DNA from: Nematostella vectensis
Lineage: Eukaryota; Cnidaria; Anthozoa; Actiniaria; Edwardsiidae
Direction: 5' to 3'
Assembly: GCF_932526225.1 (NCBI RefSeq)
Contig: NC_064048.1
Coordinates: 3,241,597-3,305,596 of the forward strand
DNA length: 64,000 bases
A program made the translations under genes and the position numbers. This document shows, piece after piece, positions 1 to 12,917 of the stretch; within the stretch, counting starts at the first letter, position 1, and each line of letters begins with the position of its first letter. Below the pieces are notes generated by a model. It had not been told where the DNA came from. It saw only the letters and a program-made list of their open reading frames with translations, and ran no database searches.

Positions 1-30
1 CACTATAGCACCCGACTCTTATGAGCTTCA
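1..30 (-). CDS. vWA/WSC-like secreted protein, copy 1, start of exon 2 (cut by window edge)
   Basis: The minus strand reads a polypyrimidine acceptor (ccatttttag) followed by codons for KLIRVGCYS. This lines up with exon 2 of the complete paralogue at 13148-13445, which reads ILKKIGCYKD. The rest of the exon and the vWA exon lie left of the window. The exact first base is uncertain: an AG at 32-31 or one at 27-26 could be used. The second gives the same phase as copy 2. The intron at 31-655 holds nothing else recognisable. Confidence 0.7.
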
Positions 31-655
31 CTAAAAATGGTAAGACGACTGATAATGAATACAATATAAACATATATTTATACAACGTTACTCGAAATCG
101 CGCGTTTTGATTGGTCTTAGGTGGGTCATTAATACGCCTTACTTAGTACGCCTTACTGGTAGTGGGTCATTAGTACGCCTTACTTGTTGATCCATCGTCA
201 AGTTGAACCTCAATGGTATTCTGTAAATCACAAGCACATCGCATGTTACATGATGTTCCTATCTTTCATAAATTTTCAATTTTTTTGTGAGTAACATGAC
301 AGTTTCGGGTCAAGTTTGACAGGCAAACTAAACGCAAAGTATGCCTATTCGTATCGTAAAAGTAGAGTTTGCGTGCGAATGTCAGAGAAAATCAACAAAA
401 TAGTCACTACTTTTGTGTCATGTAAGAAATTCATGCAAATTCAACGAGAAAGCTCTGTTAAAGCAATAAGTTCTCTTTTATAATAAAAGATCTGATGTAA
501 CTTAGTCATTCATGAAGTCACTTAAAGGAGTTCTAATATGCGCTCAAAATTCAAAAGTTGCAAATAATCAACACGATTCATTTTGTCGAGCTGGTGTTTG
601 CGGTTACAGGGAGTTGCGCGGTAACGGTAATAGATTACAAAGCAAATGGACTTGC

Positions 656-730
656 CGAATTTCCGTGAGCGAAAGGCAAGACGAAGGCGAGCACGAGGCC
701 AAGCGCGATCAAGATTAGTTTAGAGCTCAT
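656..730 (-). CDS. vWA/WSC-like secreted protein, copy 1, exon 1 (signal peptide)
   Basis: ATG at 730 opens 25 codons beginning MSSKLILIALGLVLAF and ending PFAHGNS. This is a classic signal peptide with a basic residue, a leucine-rich core and a small-residue cleavage region near AHG. It differs from the paralogous exon at 14931-15005 at only a few positions. The exon is followed by GCAAGT where copy 2 has GTATGT, so copy 1 would need a GC-AG intron or a weaker GT a few bases downstream. Secretion or delivery to a secretory vesicle is implied; molecular function is not known. Confidence 0.75.
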
Positions 731-785
731 GTTGACGTCCAGAGAGTTACTGGTTCGACTAGTGAAGAACGCTTCAAATGGATCT

Positions 786-794
786 CTTTATATA
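786..794 (-). promoter_or_regulatory. TATA box of copy 1
   Basis: The minus strand reads TATATAAAG about 56 bases upstream of the signal-peptide ATG. The equivalent site TATAAAAAG sits at the same distance in copy 2, which supports a real core promoter. Confidence 0.65.
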
Positions 795-1185
795 GGTTAC
801 AAAATTGATTTCAAACTAATTTATTAAATTATTTTTGACAATCCCTTTTCTCGTTTTCTGTATTAGTCGCCTGGCTAAAAGAACAGATAATTTGCAATTA
901 ATAATTGATCAAATCATTTAAACGTTAACTTACTTTAACGATACCAATTAATTACCCTCCTACGCAGCCTCTTTTAGTCTTGGGTTTCCTGTACCTTATC
1001 TCTGTAAACATGTAGAAGGGAAACAGGTAGCCCAAAACTAACAGCAGCTGAGCAGGAAGGGTTAAATCTATAAGAGCAAACGAAGAAAAACGCAAAAATG
1101 GTAAAGCATCTTCACTTAAAATGCCCTATATGATGGCAGGTCTACATGTTGTAATTCTCATAGGTGACAAACAGACAGTATTGAT

Positions 1186-4100
1186 TCAAAACCCATGCCT
1201 CATCGCTAATGGCGGCTCTCAGACACACTCGTCACGACCGGGTATCATTTTATCATTTCTTTATTACAATTTACAACCATTCTCGGCAAAATTAGAGCAA
1301 TTAACGGTAACCAAAAATAAACACTGAAAAGGGGAATGTCGTTTGTACGAAAATCTTAAAAATTTAATTGTCAGGTATGTGTTCTTCCTGGGAGTAAAAC
1401 CAGTTTCTGATTCTTTCTGAATTCATATACACATTGTCTTCTACAGGTTTCATATTGCAGAGCGTTTGGGGGATAGGCAAAGGAGGACAAAAATGGAAGC
1501 CAAAACACTTGTGCTGTACTTTTGATAATTGTGCTTTTAAATTATAAAAAGAAAAATTACTTATAGCTCGCTGTCAAAATTTAAACTATGACTTGTTCTT
1601 TTCCTGATCATCAAAAACAACATTAAATTTATCTTTTATTATATCCCAGTGATGGATTTTCACACACGTTCATTGGTCCATACGAGTCGCGTGCACATTT
1701 TCACAGGACAAATATCAGTCGATAACGTCCAGCCAAAGTGATATCTGTCCTGTGAACATTTTTGTGCAGTTAAAACTCGCTTTACGTCTGCTCAATAACT
1801 CCTCAAACAGACACCACGGTTTTCAAAACGCTGTAAAGGCACATAAAAATGTTTGATTTCTTCTGTAGAATGATCATAAATATAATGTTTCAGAATTTTT
1901 TCTGACAAATGAAAGTAAAAGCACTTCCAAAAAAAAACTTCACAACATTGAGGGCTCGTGGCGTCATCCCCGTGCCCGTCAGCCCGCGCAGAACACATAT
2001 TTCAATAAATTAAAAAAACTTTTGCTTCAGTTTCTCACCTCCACCTTCTATTCCAGCTCTCAGCAGTACAATTATAAAACAGTCTAGGTGTAAATCCATT
2101 AGTTGAAATGCAAGTTTTGAGCTTTTAGTTTTTGTTTTAATGAAAAAAATTGTTGCATGGATTTTTATCTTTCGCGAATGGCAAAAATAACAGCGTGCGC
2201 TCGTGGCGTCAGTCCAGTGCACGTCAGCGCGCGAAGAAGACACTTTTCGCATTTTCAGTGTAGCCACTGGGATATAAAATATATAATCTCCTTCTTCGGC
2301 TCACTGAGATATCGGCGGATAATGTCTGCGGAAGAGAAATGGGCCTCAAAATTTCACATTTGCCCTCAAAGCTTCGCTTCTCTGCAAACTGTTTATTTTT
2401 CGTACCATTTCTCATCCTTTGACATTATCCGCCGATATCACAGCCGCCAGAAGGGGTTTATTTACTAAATACCATTATCAAGGGAACTAACATTGTATGA
2501 AAAGACATATGCCCGAAACAAAGGAAAACGGGATAAGCGTTTTAACAACTTTCCATGTTAACAGACATCGTCAATACAAACAGATAAACTAACGGTTGAC
2601 AAAAACGAACGGGGCCATTCATTTGTTTGATTCGAAAAAAATAACAAATTTCCTAAGTTTTCGTTAGATGTGTATTCTTCCTCGGCTTAATAACCTTTTC
2701 TGATGGAATTTGAATGTTTACAACCATCTCCAAAAAAAAAAAACAGAGAAACTAGCGGCAGATAAAAACGAACACAGGCAGTTGTCCTTTGTTAACAAAA
2801 TCGATCAATTTCCTAAATTTCGTTTAGATGTGTGTTCTTCCTCGGGATAATAACCTTTCTGATGTAATTCGAGATCATTTATACGGAATCCTTTACAGGT
2901 TTATATAGCAGTCTATATAACCTATAACCTAACCAGTCTATATAACCTATAACCTAACCAGTCTATATAACCTATAACCTAACCAGTCTATATAACCTAT
3001 AACCTAACCAGTCTATATAACCTATAACCTAACCAGTCTATATAACCTATAACCTAACCAGTCTATATAACCTATAACCTAACCAGTCTATATAACCTAT
3101 AACCTAACCAGTCTATATAACCTATAACCTAACCAGTCTATATAACCTATAACCTAACCAGTCTATATAACCTATAACCTAACCAGTCTATATAACCTAT
3201 AACCTAACCAGTCTATATAACCTAGCCTTGTCGAATGGTTATGTCGAATGACAAGAATTGGGAACCCGGGATTCCGCATACATTTGAAAATAGGTGTAAT
3301 ACTTAAAAAAGAAAAATCTCTCTTAGCTCACTGCCTTAATTAAACTAAGACTTGCACTTTACCCGATCATCAAAACAACATTAATGATTTCTTTTAAAAC
3401 CTTCATCGCCCAATTTATCTTTGATATTCGCTCAAGCAACACTGTTAAACTTGGCCCGTTATCCTGTTAGTGTATGTATGCACGTCTTTGCCTTCCAATT
3501 TCCCAAAAGTCCCAAGTGTTGCTGTTGAATCCGTTGTATCGCGACCCGGCGTCGTAATACAACGTATTCGACAGTAAAGACACACATCCTCCAGTGCTCA
3601 AAGGGAACTCACAGTGTTGGGGAATGTCATGCCCAAAACAAGAGAAAACGGGATAAGCGTTTTAACAACTTTCCATGTTTACAACCATCGTCAATACAAA
3701 CATAGCAATTTTCGGTAGGGAAAAGCGTTTTCTGTATTAGTGTCTTGGCTGATAGAACATATTTATTTGCAATAAATGATTGATCAAATCATCTTATCGT
3801 TAACTTTCCGTTTATCATCAATTGTTTCTGAACGATACCAATTAATTACTTTTTTTTAGTGTTGGACTTCCTTTGCGTCATCTCTGTAAAAACGTAGAAA
3901 AAACACAGGTAGCCCAAAAATAAAAGCTACTGAGCAGGAATTGGCCAATGAATAAGGGCAGTAAGAGCAAACAAAAAACAAGTCCCAAAATGGTAAAACA
4001 TCTTCATCATGCCCTATATGATAGCAGTTCTACATGTTGTTATTCTCATAGGTGACAAACAGACAGTATTGATTCGAAACAAGAGACTATGATATAAGAA

Positions 4101-5183
4101 TACGAATCCCCGTGGCCCATGATGTCGTCCATGAAAGCTATTTTTAGATTGCGCGAGCTTGTCAATCATAGCATCCATACATGGTTCGTCGCGCCATATT
4201 TGGTTATGGGCACCACGAGCTAGTACAATTTCACACCAAATTTTTTCCCTCCGAACTTCTTGACTTCGTTCGCTACCTGTTTTTATCCTTTTAGCTGCTC
4301 TTCAAGGCTCATGATCACAATGCTACTCATGGGGTGGTGTCCTGTTATCTGTTAAGTTATCTAATGTTCAGTTATCTAAATGTTATATAAATATTGAACG
4401 GGAAGACGTCGGGGAGACGCTGAATTTGGAGTTCATCCAAAATGCATCGTGCAGACTCCTAAAAAGTTCTTTTTCTCTGCAATTCGGTGAGATAGAATAC
4501 CTAGGCATTCTCAGAGTCTATGTTATGTATTTTAATACAAGAAGGCCTTTATTTTTCTTTGATTTATAACATTTTTTGATGAATGAACTTCAATATTTCA
4601 CGCAAATGTTCAGAAATCATGTCACTCAAGAAACCCTTGTCACTGGAATAAAATTTACTTCATTATGAAGACTTGAAATCTTTTATTTGTGATATCGGTG
4701 CGAATATAATGGTATTAAGTTCTGGATGTATCTTTTTCATTAAAAGGGAATTGGAAGAGAATTGTGTTTTGTAAACACAGATTTATGATTGATTGTTGTG
4801 TTATAATTTGCGAATCAGCAGTGAAAACTTTTACTGGGGAAGTTGATCCTAGAGCCTAAAATCACGCACTTTATGCATTTTTTAATTAAAATGTCCCAGA
4901 AACGGTTGATTGGCTCCAGCGTACTCTATGGAAGATCATTTTTACAGCGTTCGTAAAACAGAAAGGTATTTTCGGTCAAAAAGATCCAAAACATCCTTTA
5001 CCGGATCACATCGCTCAAGATGTGATCGCGCGTAAGACTCATGTTGCTAGGAAACGTGAGCGATAACCAATCAGAGACGTATCTAAAAATAACTGCTTGT
5101 TCTAAAAATAGTTTTTACGGACGTCATCATTGGAACATACCCTAATAAGGGGGATTCGTTCTCTTACATCATGGTCTCTTGTT
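1186..5183. repeat. Upstream tandem unit 1 (about 4.0 kb)
   Basis: A block beginning at ccatgcctcatcgctaatgg recurs nearly identically at about 5184, 9046 and 15475. Unit 1 carries a 25-bp array (2910-3223), a diverged copy of the promoter-proximal flank of copy 1 (about 3720-4080 resembles 850-1190) and about 1.1 kb of unique-looking AT-rich DNA. No coding exon or signal-peptide exon was found inside it. Confidence 0.85.
2910..3223. repeat. 25-bp minisatellite, about 13 copies
   Basis: Direct head-to-tail copies of agtctatataacctataacc plus taacc with almost no variation. The matching array in unit 2 (6911-7099) has only about 8 copies. Confidence 0.95.
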
Positions 5184-8100
5184 CGAAACCAATGCCTCAT
5201 CGCTAATGGCGGCTCTCAGACACACTCGTCACGACCGGGTATCATTTTATCATTTCTTTATTACAATTTACAACCATTCTCGACAAAATTAGAGCAATTA
5301 ACGGTAACCAAAAATAAACACTGAAAAGGGGAATGTCGTTTGTACGAAAATCTTAAAAATTTAATTGTCAGATATGTGTTCTTCCTGGGAGTAAAACCAG
5401 TTTCTGATTCTTCTTGAATTCATATACACATTGTCTTCTACAGGTTTCATATTGCCGAGCGTTTGGGGGATAGGGCAAATGAGGACAAAAATGGAAGCCA
5501 AAACACTTGTGCTGTAGTTTTGATAATTGCGCTTTTAAATTATAAAAAGAAAAATTACTCATAGCTCGCTGTCAAAATTTAAACTATGACTTGTTCTTTT
5601 CCTGATCATCAAAACAACATTAAATTTATCTTTTATTATATCCCAGTGATGGATTTTCACACACGTTCATTGGTCCATACGAGTCGCGTGCACATTTTCA
5701 CAGGACAAATATCAGTCGATAACGTCCAGCCAAAGTGATATCTGTCCTGTGAACATTTTTGTGCAGTTAAAACTCGCTTTACGTCTGCTCAATAACTCCT
5801 CAAACAGACACCACGGTTTTCAAAACGCTGTAAAGGCACATAAAAATGTTTGATTTCTTCTGTAGAATGATCATAAATATAATGTTTCAGAATTTTTTCT
5901 GACAAATGAAAGTAAAAGCACTTCCAAAAAAAAACTTCACAACATTGAGGGCTCGTGGCGTCATCCCCGTGCCCGTCAGCCCGCGCAGAACACATATTTC
6001 AATAAATTAAAAAAAATTTTGCTTCAGTTTCTCACCTCCACCTTCTATTCCAGCTCTCAGCAGTACAATTATAAAACAGTCTAGGTGTAAATCCATTAGT
6101 TGAAATGCAAGTTTTGAGCTTTTAGTTTTTGTTTTAATGAAAAAAATTGTTGCATGGATTTTTATCTTTCGCGAATGGCAAAAATAACAGCGTGCGCTCG
6201 TGGCGTCAATCCAGTGCACGTAAGCGCGCGCAGAAGACACTTTTCGCATTTTAAGTGTAGCCACTGGGATATAAAATAAATAAACTTCTTCTTCGGCTCA
6301 CTGAGATATCGGCAGATGATGTCTGCGGAAGAGAAATGGTCCTCAAAATTTCACACTTGCCCTCAAAGCTTCGTTTCTCGGCAAACTGTTTATTTTTCGT
6401 ACCATTTCTCATCCTTTGACATTATCCGCCGATATCACAGCCGCCAGAAGGGGTTTATTTACTAAATACCATCATCAAGGGAACTAACATTGTTGGAAAA
6501 GACATATGCCCAAAACAAAGGAAAACGGGATAAGCGTTTTAACAACTTTCCATGTTAACAGACATCGTCAATACAAACAGATAAACTAACGGTTGACAAA
6601 AACGAACGGGGCCATTCATTTGTTTGATTCGAAAAAAATTACAAATTTCCTAAGTTTTCGTTAGATGTGTATTCTTCATCGGCTTAATAACCTTTTCTGC
6701 TGGAATTTTAATGTTTAATGTTTACAACCATCTACAAAAAAAAACAGAGAAACTAGCGGTAGAAAAAACGAACACAGGCAGTTGTCCTTTGTTAACAAAA
6801 TCGATCAATTTCCTAAATTTCGTTTAGATGTGTGTTCTTCCTCGGGATAATAACCTTTTTTGATGTAATTCGAGATCATTTATACGGAATCCTTTACAGG
6901 TTTATATAGCAGTCTATATAACCTATAACCTAACTAGTCTATATAACCTATAACCTAACCAGTCTATATAACCTATAACCTAACCAGTCTATATAACCTA
7001 TAACCTAACCAGTCTATATAACCTATAACCTAACCAGTCTATATAACCTATAACCTAACCAGTCTATATAACCTATAACCTAACCAGTCTATATAACCTA
7101 GCCTTGTCGAATGGTTATGTCAAATGACAAGAATTGGGAACCCGGGATTCCGCATACATTTGAAAATAGGTGCAATACTTTAAAAAGAAAAATCTCTCTT
7201 AGCTCACTGCCTTAATTAAACTAAGACTTGCACTTTACCCGATCATCAAAACAACATTAATGATTTCTTTTAAAAACTTCATCGCCCAATTTATCTTTGA
7301 TATCCGCTCAAGCAACACTGTTAAACTTGGCCCGTTATCCTGTTAGTGTATGTATGCACGTCTTTGCCTTCCAATTTTCCAAAAGTCCCAAGTGTTGCTG
7401 TTGAATCCGTTGTATCGCGACCCGGCGTCGTAATACAACGTATTCGACAGTAAAGACACACATCCTCCAGTGCTCAAAGGGAACTCACAGTGTTGGGGAA
7501 TGTCATGCCCAAAACAAGAGAAAACGGGATAAGCGTTTTAACAACTTTCCATGTTTACAACCATCGTCAATACAAACATAGCAATTTTCGGTAGGGAAAA
7601 GCGTTTTCTGTATTAGTGTCTTGGCTGATAGAACATATTTATTTGCAATAAATGATTGATCAAATCATCTTATCGTTAACTTTCCGTTTATCATCAATTG
7701 TTTCTGAACGATACCAATTAATTACTTTTTTTAGTGTTGGACTTCCTCTGCGTCATCTCTGTAAAAACGTAGAAAAAACACAGGTAGCCCAAAAATAAAA
7801 GCTACTGAGCAGGAAGTGGCCAATGAATAAGGGCAGTAAGAGCAAACAAAAAACAAGTCCCAAAATGGTAAAACATCTTCATCATGCCCTATATGATAGC
7901 AGTTCTACATGTTGTTATTCTCATAGGTGACAAACAGACAGTATTGATTCGAAACAAGAGACTATGATATAAGAATACGAATCCCCGTGGCCCATGATGT
8001 CGTCCATGAAAGCTATTTTTAGATTGCGCGAGCTTGTCAATCATAGCATCCATACATGGTTCGTCGCGCAATATTTGGTTATGGGCACCACGAGCTAGTA

Positions 8101-9045
8101 CAATTTCACACCAAATTTTTTCCCTCCGAACTTCTTGACTTCGTTCGCTACCTGTTTTTATCCTTTTAGCTGCTCTTCAAGGCTCATGATCACAATGCTA
8201 CTCATAGGGTGGTGTCCTGTTATAGTTATCTAATGTTCAGTTATCTAAATGTTATATAAATATTGAACGGGAAGACGTCGGGGAGACGCTGAATTTGGAG
8301 TTCATTCAAAATGCATCGTGCAGACTCCTAAAAAGTTCTTTTTCTCTGCAATTCGGTGAGATAGAATACCTAGGCATTCTCAGAGTCTATGTTATGTATT
8401 TTAATACAAGAAGGCCTTTATTTTTCTTTGATTTATAACATTTTTTGATGAATGAACTTCAATATTTCACGCAAATGTTCAGAAATCATGTCACTCAAGA
8501 AACCCTTGTCACTGGAATAAAATTTACTTCATTATGAAGACTTGAAATCTTTTATTTGTGATATCGGTGCGAATATAATGGTATTAAGTTCTGGATGTAT
8601 CTTTTTCATTAAAAGGGAATTGGAAGAGAATTGTGTTTTGTAAACACAGATTTATGATTGATTGTTGTGTTATAATTTGCGAATCTGCAGTGAAAACTTT
8701 TACTGGGGAAGTTGATCCTAGAGCCTAAAATCACGCACTTTATGCATTTTAATGTCCCAGAAACGGTTGATTGGCTCCAGCGTACTCTATGGAAGATCAT
8801 TTTTACAGCGTTCGTAAAACAGAAAGGTATTTTCGGTCAAAAAGATCCAAAACATCCTTTACCGGATCACATCGCTCAAGATGTGATCGCGCGTAAGACT
8901 CATGTTGCTAGGAAACGTGAGCGGTAACCAATCAGAGACGTATCTAAAAATAACTGCTTGTTCTAAAAATAGTTTTTACGGACGTCATCATTGGAACATA
9001 CCCTAATAAGGGGGATTCGTTCTCTTACATCATGGTCTCTTGTTC
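5184..9045. repeat. Upstream tandem unit 2 (about 3.86 kb)
   Basis: Second copy of the block at 1186-5183, the same order throughout and very few substitutions. The length difference is largely the shorter 25-bp array plus small indels (for example near 8221). The low divergence implies a recent duplication or ongoing homogenisation. Confidence 0.85.
6911..7099. repeat. 25-bp minisatellite, about 8 copies
   Basis: Same unit as 2910-3223, inside the second upstream tandem unit. Confidence 0.95.
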
Positions 9046-10510
9046 GAAACCCATGCCTCATCGCTAATGGCGGCTCTCAGACACACTCGTCACGACAGGG
9101 TATCATTTTATCATTTCTTTATTACAATTTACAACCATTCTCGACAAAATTAGAGCAATTAACGGTAACCAAAAATAAACACTGAAAAGGGGAATGTCGT
9201 TTGTACGAAAATCTTAAAAATTTAATTGTCAGATATGTGTTCTTCCTGGGAGTAAAACCAGTTTCTGATTCTTCTTGAATTCATATACACATTGTCTTCT
9301 ACAGGTTTCATATTGCCGAGCGTTTGGGGGATAGGACAAATGAGGACAAAAAGGAAGCCAAAACACTTATGCTGTACTTTTGATAATTGCGCTTTTAAAT
9401 TTTAAAAAGAAAAATTGCTCATAACTCGCTGTCTAAATTTAAACTGACTTGTTCTTTACCTGATCATCAAAACAACATTAAAGTTATCTTTTAAAACCAT
9501 CATATCTTTGATATTCGCTCAAGCAACACTCCTAAACTTGGCCCCTTGTCCTGTTAGTGCATGTATGCACGCCTTTGCCCTCCAACTTCCCTAGTATTGA
9601 AGACACTAACTAACGGCAGACAAAAACGAACGGGGCATGTGTTTTAGTGGAAAATTCGAGACATTTACTAAATTTCGTTTAGAATTGTGTTCTTCCTCGG
9701 GGTAATAACCTTTTCTGACGAAATTCGAGATTATTTATACAAAATCTTTTACAGGTTTATAGCAGTTTTATATGGCAGTTTAGATTTCTTTATTAAGGAT
9801 TGGAAGGTGTGGGGGCTGGAATAGACTAAAACAAAAGACAAAACACTTGTGCTGTACTTTTGATAATTACTTTTGAAAACTTTGAAAAGAAAAATTACTC
9901 ATAGCTTACTGGCTAAATTTAACAGACTTATTCTTTACCTGATCACCAACATTAATCTTTTAATACCATCATCTAATTCATATCTGTTCAAATATCTTTG
10001 ATATTCGCTCAAGTTGGCCCCTTGTCCTGTTAGTGCATGTTTGCATGTCTTGGCCCTATCGAACCTTACCAGTGATTGAAGACAAAAACTCCTCAGCTAA
10101 AAGGGGGCGCTTTGCTTCTCGAAGTCTAACAAGGTTATATTGAGTCTGGAACACGGTCAAAGGAACGAGCGTTTTATGGGATTATCCTGATAAAAATAAA
10201 TCGCTCCAGAGTTCGAGCTCACAGACGGGATTTGGGTGGTGGTGGAGGTTGTTTGGGGGGAGAGGGGGTATGGGCAACAAGTCTAACGAAATAATAGTAG
10301 TGTATGACCGTTTTCGAGCCACGTCTTTGAAGTTCGCACTTTTACAATAGAACTCAGGCGCGTACACAGGGGGATGTGCAGGGAGCGCGCACCCCCCCTG
10401 TCGGCCATAAAGTTTGTCATTTCTTATTAAGGAATATTCATATACTATGCTTTTCCCATATGATAACTATGACTGTGCACCCGCTCGGCCAATCCTGGGA
10501 ATGCGCCTGG
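9046..10510. repeat. Distal upstream flank shared by both paralogues
   Basis: This stretch matches 15475-16960 over its whole length, including the GT-rich ggtggtggaggttg block and the oligo-C tract. It marks the outer end of the segment duplicated together with the vWA gene. Open frames on both strands here are repeated in both copies but show no codon-like conservation, splice context or known domain. Confidence 0.8.
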
Positions 10511-12260
10511 AACTCAAAACAACTTGAACTCTGATTACTTTTATTTACAATAACTTGAAGTGAGTTTGGTTTCCCCTTGTCACATAACTCGAACCCTAAT
10601 GTCGCTACTCCACAAGATTTTGTTTCTTGTCTCGGTTTGTCTATTACATTTGAGGATTATTAAAACTTTTAGCTATTTTTTTAACAGAACGTACACCCTG
10701 GAATTTTGATGGGCATAAACATTTAACCCCAACCTAGGTAACAAAATAGACGTTTTCTTCATCTTCTCCCACAATAGAAAAATCCCCTCCCAGAGATTCG
10801 CCCACACAAAGTATAAACTTTTTTTGACGTCTTTGACAAGCAGGGGTGGGGCACAGGGGGTGGGGCACAGGGGGTGGGGCACGTGCCCCCCAATATTTCC
10901 AAAAAAATACAAGGAAATGACCAGTAGGGGCTTTGCTATGCCCCCTATTGTTTTCTTAATGTTTATGTATTGCCCCCCCCCCCCCCCCCCCCAATCATTA
11001 TTCCAGGTCTGCTACGGCTATGAACCACCAAGAGATAGCTGTCTCCAATAGACAAAATAAAGCACTGTTTACACAAGGTCAGATACTAATAACTTGTTTA
11101 TACATTTATAGAATGAATAAATAGCGGGAAGATGATTGTTTTGTTGACTTTTAGTAGAGCGATTATTGCGTGACAAATTGCATGGTTATGTAAAAAGTAG
11201 GCAAAATTAGAGGCGTTCCGACAAGGCCGGAAAGCATTTGCCCAAAAATATAAAACATTTCCTGACTAGTAGTATATTTCTAGATACTAACTGAAAAATG
11301 TAGCGAGATTTCAAGAGGACCGGGCGGTATTAAGTATTTTGTATTCGAACCTAACCCGAATTGATCGAAAATAAATGGCTACTTTTCAAAGTAATAATAA
11401 AGTTATTTGTAATAATCATACAACACAAAATTGGACATTCTATGGTAGCTAATCACATAGTTGAGGGAAATTCAAGTTCAAACTGCGTTTTTTTCTGTTG
11501 CAAAAGCAAGAAATAGATATTTGTAAAGCATCTAAATTAATGCTGAAGATCTAGCGTCGTAGCAAAAGTGGTCGGATTTTCCATGAAAAAAATTCCCCCA
11601 AAAATAAAAACTGCCATTGTTACTAGCCTACCCAGGGGTATCAGTTAGCAAAATATGAAAAAAATTTAAAATTCCTCAAAATTTATTATGCCGCCATAAT
11701 AAATTTCGCTGGTCCGGTCAGACTTTGACAATTAAATGCAAAAGCACACAAAATGGATAACATTGGTTTGAAATGCTCTTTTTAATCATATTTATGGAAT
11801 ACATGATTTTATTGTCATCGTTTCTTTACCCATTTTATTATTAGCATAGCTTCCTTATTTTAATAACCCTGTGTGGACTTCCCCGATAACAGTTAACTTG
11901 TCGAGGTAGCAGCTCCCCGTGCAGGTGCGCCATCTCAAGGGTCCACGTGTTCTATGCCCGTTGTCCTGTGTCCGATATCCTGTGTTCGAAGTACTTTGTC
12001 CGATGTTCGATGTCCGGTGTCCGATGTCCTTCCTGTGTCCGATGTACGGTGTCTAGTAGCAGATTTAGATATAATCTGAAAGAAAAATTGTCATACTTAT
12101 TTTCATTTGTCCCAAAAAACCCACCATCACAGACTTTTGTTTCTTAACTAGCGCGAAAAAGAGATAAGTACAAAAACGTCTACATTCAGAGTAGAACCAG
12201 TCTATGCACGTTAACAAACTTTCCCACCAAAGATCAATTATTCAATTATAATTATCAATT
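10511..12260. other. Intergenic or 3' region of vWA copy 2, no gene seen
   Basis: AT-rich DNA with an 18-base C run at 10975-10992. A dispersed element at about 10840-11000 (ggggcacgtgccccccaatatt, then a conserved aaatgacca block) recurs near 45440-45580 and 46405-46520. An irregular minisatellite of tgtccgatgtcc-type units lies at 11945-12055. A further exon of the vWA gene could be hidden here but none was recognised. Confidence 0.5.
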
Positions 12261-12356
12261 ATTTTTATTCATTTTGATTGTCATCATCATCATCATCATC
12301 ATCGTTATCAACATCATCACCATTATTATTGCTATTAATGTTTTTCGGATACTTAC

Positions 12357-12917
12357 CTTTGCAGATTTCATCCTCGACAGCGCCTGTGGTCGATTCTATT
12401 TGACTAAAGTGTTCTACGTGAAACACGTGGTCTTCGTCTGGATCAGAAGCTATTACATTCAGTTGGGCAACAAAAGAATCTCCAGCTCCAACTCCAACGG
12501 CGAACACTTCAACTCCAGGTCCATAATTCCGCACTGCAGCCGCGGGCAGGGTCACACTATCATGCGATTTGCCATCTGTCAGCACGACCAGAACATTCTT
12601 CACATTCTGACGTGGTGCCACCTTGAAAACGTTATCCAACGTGTACGTCAAAGCTTTTCCAATGTGGGTACCACCGCCGATATTAGGCAAGTTATCTATG
12701 GCTGTTTTGATAACGTTGATATCGTATTTAAGGTTGAATCCAAAGTTAGCGAGTGTGTTGAAATATACTGCCGCGACGTGCGTATAGGTTGCGGATATAG
12801 TGAATGACTCTGCCAGCTTTTTGGCGAACTCCTTGAAATTATCGAACTCTGTGTCGTTGATGCTACCAGAATTATCAATAAGGAACACGAGGTTCATCTT
12901 CAGCGGAGGGCACACTC
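12357..12917 (-). CDS. vWA copy 2, exon 3 (vWA domain)
   Basis: Acceptor ccctccacag, donor GTAAGTATCC. It encodes the whole vWA fold, starting MNLVFLIDNSGSIND, with KNVLVVLTDGKSHDS and VEVFAVGVG as later strands. All MIDAS ligands are intact. It opens with two bases completing a Gly codon from exon 2. Confidence 0.85.

Noticed and set aside
10182-10367. Small protein starting MYAPEFYCKSANF, also at 16548-16826
   Set aside because: The frame is in duplicated flank DNA, is GT-microsatellite-rich and has no splice or promoter context; conservation equals that of the flanking non-coding DNA.
12274-12807. 177-residue plus-strand frame
   Set aside because: Antisense shadow of the vWA exon.
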